A DNA stretch of 64,000 bases, taken from positions 310,001-374,000 of the forward strand of contig JAZKJV010000091.1 of the NCBI GenBank assembly GCA_037367405.1, in the 5' to 3' direction. The notes under the pieces are model-generated. The model was not told the origin of the DNA. It saw only the letters and a program-made list of their open reading frames with translations, and made no database searches. This document shows, one piece after another, positions 34,405 through 47,200 of the stretch (the stretch's first letter is position 1; the number at the start of each line of letters is the position of its first letter). The translations under genes were made by a program, and so were the position numbers. Source of the DNA: Ottelia alismoides. Lineage: Eukaryota; Streptophyta; Magnoliopsida; Alismatales; Hydrocharitaceae.

Positions 34405-34424
34405 TGGCGCTGTTGCCGGGGAGC
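34405..34424 (+). other. Primer binding site of element A (tRNA-Asp type)
   Basis: TGGCGCTGTTGCCGGGGAGC lies three bases after the LTR. Athila-group elements typically use TGGCGCCGTTGCCGGGGA, complementary to the 3' end of tRNA-Asp; this copy differs by one base over that stretch. Confidence 0.85.
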
Positions 34425-35918
34425 ACGGCTTAGTAGTTTTTCTTTTCTTTTCATTTTAATTTTCGCGGCTTTTCGCGGCTCTTTCAGAGCTCGCGGCTCT
34501 TCGCGGCTTTTGTTTATATTTTCTTTCTGTTTTATTTTGCTTTATTTCCTTTTTCTTTTATTTTTGTTTTTGTCTTCTTTTGTGTGTTTATTTTATTTCA
34601 TATTTTTGCATATATACCCTTTTTATTTTTATTTTTATTTTCACTTCTTTTTCCTTTATTATATTATTGGTTCTGACCACTCTATTTTCTCTTGCGAGGG
34701 CCCGAGGACCGAGGCGGCTGATTTCGAGAAGTCGAAGCAACCGCGGGATTCGGAGGCGGCTCTTTTCTTCGCAGCGCCGCAGGAGAGAGTGAGAGAGAGT
34801 TGAGTGGGCAAGGATTAGGGTAGAATTTTATTTCATTTCATTATTATTGTAATAATATAGGACCTTTTCAGACACTTGGACTCTTCTACCGTAGCGGGTC
34901 TGTTTCGCCGAGCACCGGTGTGCTCGGGGGACCCTTAGGACCTTCGCGGTTTTTCGCGGTTTTCACGCGGCTTTCTTTTTCTTTTATTTCTGCCTTTTCC
35001 AGTTTTTCGCGGTTTTTGCTCGAGCCCCTAGACTTAGGAATTTCTGGTGACTGTGTCGTACTTAGTAGGATCCACACACCTAACTGCTTATCTGTTCCTA
35101 TAGATCGTTAATTGGACCTACTTAAAAATCATTAATAAAAATAACCGATTCACTTACCTTCGTAGCCTACGCGCCGCAGCCCGTCCTGTAAAGCGCTTAC
35201 TCCTACCCCCGATTTGTCGGACAGAGGAGGGACGGGACAAGACCGGACTCTTTGGCTTGGAGGTCGGTGACCGGTTAGACGGTTCATCGCTACAATTGCT
35301 CATCTAGGACTCGGCTTTACCGCTGCATCATTTAGGTTAGTTTCTTTTCAGTCTTTAAATTCTGCGCGGATCATCTTGCATGTAGAGTGCTGGAGACAGG
35401 TACGCATTTCTTACTCAGCATGCATAATTGATTTATCGCGCATCGGCTTTTTCGTCTTCTCCCCCTTGTTTTGGACTTAATAAGCAGGAGAACCGAAAAA
35501 TTCGTTAGGCCGTTTGTTTTTATTTGAAAAATACTAAAAAGTGAAACCATAAAATTGGGACTGGCTAATATTATTGATCTTAAAATCCGCTCACCCTAAA
35601 AACTTTGTCTTGGGGAGAGCAACCCCCTCATTGTATGGTTTGGATGCGCGAGAGAGTGACCCGCACCCTAGGTAGAGCCCCCCGATGCTAGTCCCGACTG
35701 ATTACCGACTTTTCCGTGCGGGCCAGTCGGTTGGGTTAGCATCGGATATCCTAACAGGTCACGTAAGCGCTCTGATATTTTGTGTTCACCAAATAAAATT
35801 GACAAGATAATTTGACCGAACTTTCACGGTCTTCAGCTCGCGTTGCGTTGGTGAACCGGGGGTTTGTTTTCTGATCATAATTTTTCCAGATCTCATCCAC
35901 CTTACTCGCCAGATCAAG
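34425..35918 (+). other. 5' leader of element A
   Basis: A long untranslated leader before the gag ATG at 35919. It contains eight CGCGG(C/T)T repeats in two clusters (34461-34512 and 34941-35016). A 136-codon frame at 34393-34803 starts inside the LTR and is F/Y-rich from a T-rich tract, so it is not a credible protein. Confidence 0.6.
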
Positions 35919-38490
35919 ATGATGGGTAGACGGTCTCTTAGGCAGCCTTTGGCTACACCGCTTTCGGGCACGTCTGCCTCATCATCTAGGTTGGCTCGCG
36001 AGAGCCCAGACCCGCTCTCCGAGCCCGAGTACGACTCCACCCTGTTCCCCCTCAACCCCCTTTCTGTTCTACCTGAGAGACACGAGCCCGAGGAGAGACT
36101 GATTGATTTGACAGCACCTCAGTTGGGCTCGTTTGATTTTGCAGACGTCGCCATGGCCGGCAGTTCTGAGGATCGTTCCCGTACAGAGCACGTTGTGATG
36201 GATCAGGGAGCGATCAACTCCACCTTGATCGCCTCATTAGAGACAGTTCAGCAGCAGTTACGCGATCAGGGAGCATTCATGATTGAGATGAGGAGAGAGT
36301 TGGAGCGCCTCCGAGTAGAGCGAGATGAGCAGAGCGAGCCTGAGGATGGACCAGATGCAGAGGCACGAGCCGCAGCGCGACAACAGTAGCCGTCGCCGCA
36401 GCGGCAGCAGCCGCGGGAGGAGGAGGACCACCGAGACCGATGCGGGAGTTGTACAACCCCGGATCTACACTGATGCACCATTGGGTGGTGGTACCTGCTA
36501 TCGTGGGGGACTTCAAGTTCCCCCCGAACACCCTGCAGATGCTTCCTCGTTTTCACGGACTTGCCACTGAGGAGCCCCACCTCCACCTCCAGGAGTTTCT
36601 GATGATTTGCAGCACTGTCAACGACCGGCATGTGGACCAGGATACGATCAGGATGATCGCTTTCCCCTTTTCACTGGCAGATAGAGCAGCCACCTGGCTG
36701 AAACACTTGGGGAAGTTTGTCTACACCTGAGAGCAGCTCCGCACCGAGTACTTGAACAAGTACTATCCACTCGGGCGGACGAATGCAGCGAGGGCCCTGA
36801 TCAGCAACTTCTCCATGCTACCCAACGAGCAGTTTCACGAGGCATGGGAGAGGTTTAGAGAGCTCACGGACAGATGCCCGCACCACGACATCACGAAGCC
36901 GAACCTTGTGCAGAGCTTCTTCAGCGGGTTGACACCAGAGCTTCAGGGCCTGGTGAATGCTTCTTGCGGCGGGTCATATTTCGCCAAGGACCACGACCAT
37001 GTCTGGGCCATCTTTGAGGAGATGGCTGAGAACTATATGGTGATGTCTCAGACCAGGTTGTATACTCAGAGACCCCAGCCACATCAGCCAGGACCCGTGC
37101 AGTACCAGCGGATAGCGCGGGTCGATGCAGGTCCATCCAGTTCGTCCGCAGTCGCAGCAGCACAGGCAGAGTCGACAGCTGCGGACATGGGTATCATCAG
37201 CGAGAAGTTGGACCGCATGGAGCTGATTGAGAAGAAGCAGTGCCAGAGCATCACTCAGATGGAACAGATGGCACAGGTTCTGAGCGACATGAAGACACAG
37301 CTCATGTGTCTCCAGGAGGCACAGACGGCTTCTCAGCCTCGTCTTCAGTCGTGAGGCGACTCCGGCAGCAGCGACAGCTCGTCCCAGCGCTCCAGCACCC
37401 CTGTGCAGCCTAGACAGGTTCACCTTGTACAGGCGGAGCCGTACCAGCAGCAGCAGCCCACCTACCAGTTCCCACTATCTCCAGAGATGCAGATGGTGGT
37501 ATACCAGCCGGACCAGCCTCTGGCAGTACTCCCGCCAGCCCCTTACGATGCCGAGCCGTTGATGGATGTCAACGGGATTTGGTATGACCGCCCTCAGCCT
37601 GGGATCCGACGAGACCATCCCGGATTCAGGTGGGGGAATGGTGGTGCCCAACCCCAGCAGCAGCCGTCAGGACAGGGAGGGCAGTACTCCCAGCAGAGAG
37701 ATCACCAGCAGCCGCAGCAGCAGCCCCCAGCACACCAGCAACACCAGCCATCATCCTTCGTTCCTCGTCCCTATCAGCAGCAGGGACAGTCGTGGAGACG
37801 TGAGGAGCAGGCTCACCCAGTTCAGCAGCATCACCCTTCCTCATACCCCTCTTACCACCAGCAGCAGTTCCAGCAGCCTCACCCCCAGAGAGGCTACCCG
37901 TCGGGCTCCCACGAGAGCCCCACTTTGGATGACATCGCCCGCCTCCTCACGGACCAGCAGGCCACATTCAGACGGGAGATGGACGAGTTCCTCCAGGAGA
38001 TGCGGGACTTGGTGAGAGGGAAGGCCGCCATTCCAGCCCAGATCGAGCCGAATCCGAACAACCTCAAGAGGAAATCTGAGCAGGTAGTACACACTGAGTT
38101 TGCCACTCCTAGTGACCCATTTGTTGATACATCTTCGGATCTATTTGATGCTGATTTTGTCACACTTAGGAGCGGTAGGACTCCAGCAGGCGGCGGCGCC
38201 TCATCTGAGCTTCACCACGAGGATACTTCAGAGGCGCCACATGAGGAGGAGGAGAGCGGTACTGAGGCCGCTCCAGATGATGACGGTGGTACTGAGGCCA
38301 CCAAGGATGCTGATCCCACCGGCGGTACTGAGGCCGCCGCTTCACCAGTTCAAGGAGGTGGTACTGATGCCACCCGTTTAGCCGAGCCAGCCCGCGGTAC
38401 TGATGCAGCGAGACGTCTACCAGCAGCAGCAGCAGAGCCAGCCTGTGGTGGTACTGAGGCCACCGGTGTTTGTACTGAGAGAGATGTTGT
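35919..38490 (+). pseudogene. Element A gag and gag-protease linker
   Basis: The ATG gives MMGRRSLRQPL, the same start as in element B. The N-terminal third is in one frame to a TAG at 36389; a frameshift near 36390-36440 moves the rest two bases. The gag core follows (FKFPPNTLQMLPRFHGLATEEP ... YYPLGRTNAARALISNF ... NEQFHEAWERFREL), broken by TGA at 36728 (TGG expected) and TGA at 37352 (CGA in B). A Q/P-rich linker (37403-37900) and a repeat of G-G-T-(E/D)-A-(T/A) units (38256-38470) come next. No CCHC zinc knuckle is seen. B is inserted at 38490. Confidence 0.85.
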
Positions 38491-41400
38491 TGATGAATCC
38501 ACATTTAATCATCTTTATTCTATCATTTTGGCACCATAAACCCTAGCAAATGCTTGAAAATACCCTTAAATAGAGCATCTTAGCATTCATGCATGTGCAT
38601 CACAATAGTGTATAAAATACTGTAATTAAGGCCAAAATTATAGAATAAATAAAGAAAAGAAAAAGAATAAAATATTATAAATATTTTATGACCCAAAACC
38701 CTCGAGACCTAGGCATCTTGATGAATAGATCGACAAGGAATAAAGTAGGGAGAGATAAGGTCAGAAATACAGAGAAAATACCTATATTTCTATTCATTCT
38801 TTATTCATTTTGGGACCTATTTTTGGTTCCACTTTTTATTCATCAAATAAAGAAACTTTGTACATGAAAGTTGTAGATAATTTTATAAAGAAAAATACAA
38901 AACTAATTTCACTCAAAAATAATACACAGATAAAAAGTTATGGTTTGAATAAAATTCCAGAATACCAACTTCCCAGACCCGTATCTCACAAACGGAAATC
39001 CAAATGCAGCATACTCACCTTTAATTGTATATAGAAGAAAATAAGCTATTTAATGGCGGTGGTTTCACATTTGGCGGAGCTACGGTTTGAAAGTTGAGTT
39101 TTGGACCCCTATTGTATACTTCTACTGAATAAAATATTCAATTTATTCTTTATTCATTATTTATTCATTTTTATATTTTTATAATTTTGTAAATATTACT
39201 TATAATATATATGTGCATTAAAATTAAAATAAAATGCAAAGAAAAATAAAAATAAAAATACTTGTATAAAGACTACATAGGTATACTGCCTATATCTATA
39301 CCTGTACAAAATGCTCTTAGATTTTATTAAATATACAAAATACATCAATAAAATAAAAATATATTTATGTGTATAAAAGTATTTTATAATTTTATAAAAT
39401 TATAAACAAAATTAAAGAAAGTAAAATACACAAAATAAAAATAAAATACTAAACTACATAGGTATTATACCTATATAGGGTTAAAAAGGCAATTTGTAAA
39501 AATAAATCTCATAAAAATAAATAAAAATCAGAATAAAATACTACATAAAATTTTAAGCATTTTTTATTTTATAACTTTTAATTAATTCGGCCATTTAGTA
39601 TTTTAAAATGAATTAACAAAAGATTTCCTCCAAGGTTTTTCCTGGTTGGTCCACGTGGACCAACCAGGGGGCTCGGATAGTTGACCTGGGTCAACTATCT
39701 GACCTGCACCCATAGGCTGTGTCAGACTATGTTTGACCCCCGTTTGTACTTTTTTTTCGAGGAGCGATCTTTCATCTTTTCGACTCAAATCTTCTGCAAA
39801 ATCCTTCCTCGCTGGACCGTCTTGCACGCCTAGTGTTTGCATCGGGACGTGCATCACGCCAACCACCTCCGCACCTCGTTCTTCCTCCTCTGACCGTCAA
39901 CCCTTTAAAACCTAAAGCCAACTTCCTTTTGAATTTCGAACCGCGAATCCTCAGTGAGCCACCTCCCTTGGTCCAGCCATCAGAGCCCGAAGGTGACAGC
40001 TTCGAGCTCGACGCATCCAAGCGGCGGGGGAGTGTCGAGAGCGCCGCGTGTTCCAACCTCCGGCGACCGCCGTCGAGGTACCCCCTCCCTCGCCCGACCT
40101 GGGCTCGAGGCTGTGCTTCCCTTAGTCTTTTTCACTGTCATTACACTCCTTACTATCCCCGCTTCATTTTTCCTTATTTATCTCTTTCATCCGCGCGTCG
40201 ATTCGCCAAATCGACCATCGCCGGAGCTATCTCCGGCCATAGATGTTCTCAGCGCCACTCCCCTCCATCGACCACGCATCCCCACGCCTCCGCGAGGTCC
40301 AGGAAGTTTGCCCTGGACCTCTTCACCATTTTTTTGCAGGTACTGGAACTTCACGCGTGACTGGGAGCATTTTGCTCGTCCACCGGTGGTACCTGGAGGA
40401 CCTCGGCTCCTCCTCCTCCGCTGGTGAACACCGGAGCTCCTCCGGTCCTTTTGAGGCCCCCAGTCGAAGCAGGGATCTCCCAGGAAGCCCCCGAGGCATT
40501 TTGGAGCGTCAACTCGCAGCAGAGGCGGAAGATCGAGGCCTGGGAAACTCGCCTAGCGACGAGTTCATTCCAGTTCTTTGTCACTCCCTCCAGGCCGTTC
40601 GATCAGCCTCGTTCTTCCAGGAGCACAGCTACCCTTGGATCGAGACTCCCCCCAGCCGTTGGATCATCGCGCCAGATCTAATCGCGGCCGTGGGCGCGAA
40701 CCGTCATCGTGAGATCAGGGCGCGACACGTGTCCAAGTAAAGTCAGATCCGTCGTCCGCTCGCGCCTAAGTTGGGTATTTTGCGCATTAAACCCAACTGG
40801 TTTTTGTATTTTATAATAGAAACTCAAACTTTCATTTGCAGAGTGAATCTTTTTGTAATATTTACTTTTGAGACCCCCAACTTTCACGCATTTGCAATTA
40901 GGTCCCACGCCACGTCATCTCACGTGCCCGTGCGCGTGAGGGGACGGGGCATTTTGCAGAGGGACCCTCAAAGGTCTTGTTATTTCCGTTCAGTCTATAA
41001 ACTTTCCTTGGCAATGTAAAAATTGTGGAAATTTTGTGTTTAAACTCCCAAAACTTTGTAATATTACAGGGATACCCCTGCCAGGTCACGTGTGAAAGCA
41101 CGTGGGTTGGCATTTTTGTAGGGAACCCCCTCCGGGTTTTAACATTTGTATTCAGTCCTTAAAATTGCCTATTAAGAGTAATAGTTTTGGATATTTTGCA
41201 TTCAAGACCCTCTAGGTTTTTGTATTCGCACTCTTACCCCTTCCAGGCGCGTGCAAGTCACGCGCCCTGGTGGGTAAACTGCTCAGACACCCTTGCGGGT
41301 TTTGTTATTTCTCTTTAACCCATTAAATGCGAGTTTTAGTATAAACTTTTGTGGAGATTTTGCATGTGCACCCCTGGTTGTTTTAATATTTGCACAACTG

Positions 41401-42485
41401 CCCCTACCAGGCCTGTTTAGTGTTTGGATGCTTGTTGTAATTATTTGGAATATCATCTTAAGTCCAAAATTTCCACAAAAATAGGGTTAAGCTCCTGGAC
41501 ACGTGTACTTTGACGCCAATATTTTAGTTTTTGATTTTATTTTATTTTTATATTTACTAAAAATCAAAAACTTGCTTTTTGTGCACTGTCTAGCTTAGAA
41601 AATACCAAAAAAATATTAAAACACCTCTAAAAATTCCAAAAATATTACCTAGTGTCTATTTTATCATCTTTTAGTGTCAGTCCAAAAACCATTAAAAATC
41701 TCAAAAGAAAAACACTAAAAATTTAAAAAAACTCAAAAACTTCAAAAAATTATATAAAATAGTAGAAAACTCCAAAAATTACAAACTGAGTTCCTGTTTG
41801 CTCTTTATTTTGTTCTTTTTATTTAAAAAATGGTGTGAAAAATTTTGGTTGCTGTTGTTAATTTTAACTTGCATTTTATTCACAGCCAGCCCTATTTCCA
41901 CTGTTTTCCCTTATTTCAGTATTTAAAAATACCAAAAACACCTTGAAAAATCCCCAAAAATCACAAAAATAGTAGAAAATCTTAAAAATACCAAAAATAT
42001 TTTATTCCTGAATTTTTGGTTATTTTTGCACATTTTTATAAATATTTTAGCTTGTCTTTTATTATATTGTCTTTACTTTCTCATATTGAAAAAAAAATAA
42101 TATATAAAATATAAATTATAAAAATCAGAAAATTACAAATTAAATAAAAAAAAGAAAATAAAAAAAATTAAAAAATTAAAAACCCACAAAAATTACTTTG
42201 TTTGCTTGCTTAGTGTAGACACTTCACACACACACACACTTTAGCACATTTTGTGAATTACCCTGCTTGCTCCCTGTGTTCGAACTCTCTGCATACTTGT
42301 CACTATACACCATTTGTGCAGAGTTAAAAATAAATTTTAACTCCACATTAGTTCTAATTTATTGATCTTTATTGTGGGTTAATTGTTGACTTTAGTCCGA
42401 GATTTATCGTGAGTCGTCACGGCGACAGTTGTCTCCGCCTTGTGTGAGATATCACTTTTAGACCACGCGAATACCGGCTAAATCA
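38491..42485 (+). mobile_element. 5' LTR of element B (3995 bp)
   Basis: It runs from TGATGAATCC to CGGCTAAATCA. AT-rich first 1.1 kb; GC-rich block (about 39620-40770) with TATA-like CCTTTAAAACC near 39901; degenerate 'ggtattttgca / ggtccc / CACGTG' array (40770-41450); then very AT-rich sequence and a conserved terminal 250 bp including a short (CA)n at 42229-42238. Frames of 157-175 codons in the GC block overlap one another and recur in the 3' LTR; they are not genes. Confidence 0.93.
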
Positions 42486-42487
42486 AA

Positions 42488-42507
42488 TGGCGTCGTTGCC
42501 GGGGAGC
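42488..42507 (+). other. Primer binding site of element B (tRNA-Asp type)
   Basis: TGGCGTCGTTGCCGGGGAGC begins two bases after the LTR and matches the tRNA-Asp-complementary primer site of Athila elements with one mismatch in the first 18 bases. Confidence 0.87.
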
Positions 42508-44266
42508 AACAGCGAGTAGTTCTCATTTTTTGTTTGATTGTGTGATTGTTTACCATAGCATTATTTTCCATCTCTTACATTTTTGATATATCTTGTTGAG
42601 CTATCTGACCGTCTCTTTTCTTGTCTTCTTGCGAGGGACCGCGGAGCAAGGCGGATTGCTTAGGTGATTCGGAGCATCCTTGGGAAGCGGGGCCGGCCTT
42701 CTTAAGTCACGCCGGCAGGAGAGAGCAGGAGGAGTGAGGGAGAGTGATTAGATTAGCTTACACTTATTTTTGTGAGAGAGAGACTATTAATTTGTAATAA
42801 TACAGGTACATTTGGACTCTTGGACACTTAGACACTATCAGGCCTAATTTCCGGGTGTTTGTTCACCCGGGGGCTCACCGCGGTTTTTATCGCGTTTTAT
42901 CGCCGTCATTTTCCGGTTTTGTTTTCATTTTTCCTTTCTTTTGTGGATTGAGCTCTTAGATTAGGTCCTGCTTGATTCGATTAGCCTAGGTCCAAACACC
43001 CTAATATCTCTTGCATGTTCCTATAGATCGTTGTGGACTTAGACTAATTAAACAGTTGGCTAGTAGCTTCCAATCCACGCGCCGCGAGCTCACACCCGAA
43101 CAAGCGCTTTCTCCTAACTCAAATGTGTTGTGCAGAGGAGGGGTGAGCCTAGACCGGACACTCGGATTAGGAGTTAGTAGCTAGCTTGTGGTTCTTCACG
43201 CTAGCAGCTGCCTATCTTAGGACGATTTCCGCTTGCATACCGCCATGTAGTGTAGGTTTAAAAATTCTGCTTTGCATCCCGCATGGAGAGAGCTGGGATT
43301 CGTTGTAAGTCTTCTTACTTTGCATACATCATCTAGGCACAAAGGTGAGATTTCCACCTTGGTGTCGACTTGCACGGCTTTTCCGACTCTATTCTCCCTC
43401 TGTTTTTGGAACAAAGTAGGATCAAGAAAATACAAAAACCGTTAGGCGCTTGTTTGAATCTACTCAAAAGAAGCGATAACACCAAAAAAAATAAAAAAGG
43501 GACTGCTAAAGAAAACTTGACCAAAATAAAATTGGTAATTGGATTCATTGCTTGGGGAGAGTAACACCCTCACTTGTCTTCAAGTTACATGGGAAGGTCT
43601 CCTTCCAAGTGAGGTGAGCGCTTCGTAAGGATTAGAGCCCAAAACCCAACTTGTGGCTGCCTTGTGTATCGCCTGGATTTCCGAAGTATTGGCGCTACTA
43701 TCGTACGTAGTCGAGTAGGGCTTGGTCGCCATTGGTGACTCACTGTTGTGTGAGCACCGACCTTGTCCGAAGTACCGAGCTTAGGCCACGCCTTCACGGG
43801 TGTGTCTGTCTCACCGGCTGCGTCCGAGTAGGATCTTGCACGCTCACGGGTGATTCCGTTGCGAGCGAGGTCCGAAGTATTGGTTTCGCCTATCGGCTTC
43901 CTCCCTCTATTTCTTTGGCTGAGTAGGGATCCAAGAAGGGTTACAAGGACCTTAAAGAGCGCAAGTTACAGGTTACACAGGAGGAGGACAAGTACGGGGA
44001 CACTTTCCTGGCAGTACTCTCGCTCCTATAGGCGTAGCGTTCTAAGGACTCGTGACAAGATAAATACCTGAAAACAAGCTAAAATTGACAAGATAAAAGC
44101 CGAACCTTCACGGCTTCACGTGTTGAGTTGGTGAATTCACCCTTGCTTTGCGTTTGATTGCTAGATTTATTTAGGTCAAGATCAAAAACACCGCACAATT
44201 GTGCACGATTTTGTTGCATATCATCTTCTTCTCTTGCATTATCCCCACTCTTCTCGAATAATCAAG
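42508..44266 (+). other. 5' leader of element B
   Basis: About 1.76 kb of untranslated leader up to the gag ATG at 44267. Short frames (up to 73 codons) have no recognisable content. It is only partly similar to the leader of A (shared purine-rich 'gaggaccg' and 'ggcaggagagag' segments after the PBS). Confidence 0.55.
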
Positions 44267-47200
44267 ATGATGGGACGGAGATCTCTTAGGCCGACTTTGT
44301 CGGCACCGCTATCTAGCACTCCTCCTTACTCATCTAGGAATGCCTCGGAGAGTCCGCTCTCCGAGCCCGAGTTCACATCCACCCTGTTCCCCCTCGACCA
44401 CACTTCCCATTCTCCTTCTCTCAGTCCAATTGTGTCAGAATTCAGTGCATCACAGAGTTCCGCTCATTCGACAGCACCTGAGATGGCCTCTTTTGCTTTT
44501 TCAGAAAATCCAGCAATGGCAGACAGAGGCGAGCACCCAAATGACCACGATCACCCTCCATTCATAATTGATCAGGTGGCCATCAACAATTCCTTGCTAG
44601 CGTCCCTGGAAAATATGCAGAGACAGATCCGTGACCAGGAAACATTCATGGGTGATCTGATGAGAGAAATAGCGCAGATGAGAGAGAACCGACCTGGGGG
44701 CGGTGGCGGAGGTGGAGGAGGAGGACCTGATGCAGGAGGAGGCGATCCAGACGCTGAGCGACCGCCGCAGACCATCATGAGGGAGTTGCACAACCCAGCT
44801 GCATCCCTCACTCACCGGTGGATCAGACTCCCGCCCATTCATGGAGATTTCGAGCTTCGGCCCCACACGATCCAGCTGCTACCCAAGTTTCACGGGTTGC
44901 CGACCGAAGAGCCGCACCTCCACCTCCAGGAATTTGAGATGATTTGCAGCACTATCCATGATCGGTTGATGACCGAGGACACCATTAAGATGATCGCCTT
45001 CCCGTTCTCTTTGGTTGATAGAGCCGCATATTGGCTCAAGCACCTTGGGCGATTCGTCAACACCTGGGCAGATCTCCGGACCGCATACCTAAAGAAGTAC
45101 TACCCGCTCGGCCGGACCAACGCAGCTCGAGCCATGATCAGCAATTTCGTCATGATCCCAAATGAACAGTTCCATGAAGCCTGGGATCGATTCAGAGAGC
45201 TCATTGACCGGTGTCCGCACCATGATATCTCCAAGCCCAATCTCGTACAGAGTTTCTTCTGTGGGCTGACACCGGAGCTGCAGGGGCTAGTGAACGCCTC
45301 TTACGGTGGGTCTTATTTCTCCAAGGGAGAAGACGACGTCTGGTCCATCTACGAAGGCATGGCAGAAAACTCCACAGTGATGGCCCAGGCCCGTGTCTAT
45401 ACACAGCAGAAGCCCCCGCAAGGAGCGGGATCATTTCAGAGGATCGCCCGCATCGATGCCGGTCCCAACACAACGTCGGTAGCCGCAGCCCAAGCCGAAT
45501 CAGCCGCAGCCGACATGGGCAAAATTAGTGAGAAGTTGGACCGCATGGAGATCCTCGAGAAGAAGCAAAACCAAGGTCTTGCTCAGATGGACCTTCTCAC
45601 CAAGACCATGAGTGACCTGAAAACTCAAATCCTATGCATTCAGGAGGCACAAGCTCACGCCCAACAGCCTCCCAGGTCACGAGTTGACTCCGGCAGTAGC
45701 AGTTCCAACCAACCTTCTACCTCGTACCGGCAGGTGAATCATATCCAGGCAGAGCTGGTTCCACTGCTACAGTACCATCCAGAGCAACCGCCGTCTTAGG
45801 AGACTCAGATGGTGGTCTATCAGCCGGAGCAGCCACTGGCAGTTCTTCCTCCACCTTCCTTTGAGCAGGAGCCATTGATGGAAGTCAATGGGATTTGGTA
45901 CGACCGGTACCCTCAGCCCGGGATTCGTCGGGATCACCCCGGATTCCGTTGGGGCAATGGTGGCTCCTCATCCCAACAGCAGCCTCATGCCCAAGGACAC
46001 CAGAACAGCCAGCCACAACAGCATAACCAGCAGCCCCAGTATACCCAGCCGCAGCAATATCACAGTGGTCCTCGTCCCACCTATCAGGGACAACAGTGGA
46101 GGCAGCGCCAGCCGCCTCAGCAGTCTTATCACCAGCCTTCCCCCCAGCACCAGCAGTAGCAACCCCATTTCCAGCAGGGACAGACATCCGGTTCTCAGGG
46201 CCCAACCTATGAGAACCCAGCCCTCGATGATCTTGCCCGCTTGCTATCTGAACAGCGAGCATCATTCAGGCAAGAAATGGATGAATTCCGGCAGGAGATG
46301 CGGGATATCATCAAAGGCAAAGTCGCCATACCCGCTCAGATCGAACCTAAACCTAATAATCTAAAAAGAAAATCTGAGCAGGTAGAGTTCACAGAGGATA
46401 CCTCTCCTAGTGACTATTTGAGTGATATGTCTTATTCCTATTATGATGCTGATTTTGTTACTACTAGGAGCGGTAGTATGCCAGCCGGCGGTGCCTCTTC
46501 TGAGCGACAGCTAGATGCAGGATCAGGAGCGCCAGAGGAGCAGAGGAGCGGTGCGGACGCCGCCCATGATGATGTTGAATACGGTGGTGCTGATGCCACC
46601 AATGATGGAGTCCAGGACGACGGTGTTGATGCCGTCGTGATACCAGATACAGACGGTGGTGCTGATGCCACCATTTTGGATGTTGAACCAGAGCGCGGTG
46701 CTGATGCCGTGAAGACCGGTGCTAGTAGTGGCACTGAGGCCACCACATCCACTTTTGTTGAGCCGCCATCTGTGATGTTGCCACATTTTGTACCTAGAGA
46801 CTGTGGGAACAAAAACAAAAACAAAAATATGAATAAAGGAAAGGTTTCTGTTCAAATTGCGGATCCATATGTGGTGAATGATGATAATTGTATGGATTCT
46901 CCTTCTTCACAGGCACATGGACCGATTCCTAGTCCTCCATCTGAGGAGGCCCCTACCATCCCCTTCCCTGAGGCACTCCGCCGTATAAAGGGGAACAAAA
47001 AAGAAAATCCACAAAAGAATCAGCAGGTAGAGTTCGGCGACCAAATGATTGATAGATTTCACATTCAGCTGACTCTACGGGAAGCATTTGAGCATATCCC
47101 CTTCTTCAAAAAGAACTTGAAAGAGACAACTACTGTTCGAAGGAAGAAGAGGCACAGAGATCAAATCCATATGCTCACTCATGACACATGTTACATCATC

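Noticed and set aside
34405..34424. tRNA gene fragment
   Set aside because: It is the reverse complement of a tRNA 3' end directly after an LTR, i.e. a primer binding site.
34393..34803. 136-codon F/Y-rich frame as a membrane protein
   Set aside because: It is produced by a T-rich tract in the leader of A and crosses the LTR/PBS boundary.
39833..40740. Overlapping frames of 157-175 codons in the GC-rich part of the B LTR, recurring at 54981-55767
   Set aside because: They overlap in several phases, are Ser/Pro/Arg-rich from GC-rich DNA, and have no domain. Recurrence is explained by the two LTR copies.
45797..46159. Programmed readthrough of the two TAG codons in the B gag
   Set aside because: Element A has no stop at the equivalent positions; its own stops (36728, 37352) are elsewhere and fit simple mutations, so these look like decay.
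35919..46159. CCHC zinc knuckle in gag
   Set aside because: No C-x2-C-x4-H-x4-C pattern was found in the readable gag of A or B.
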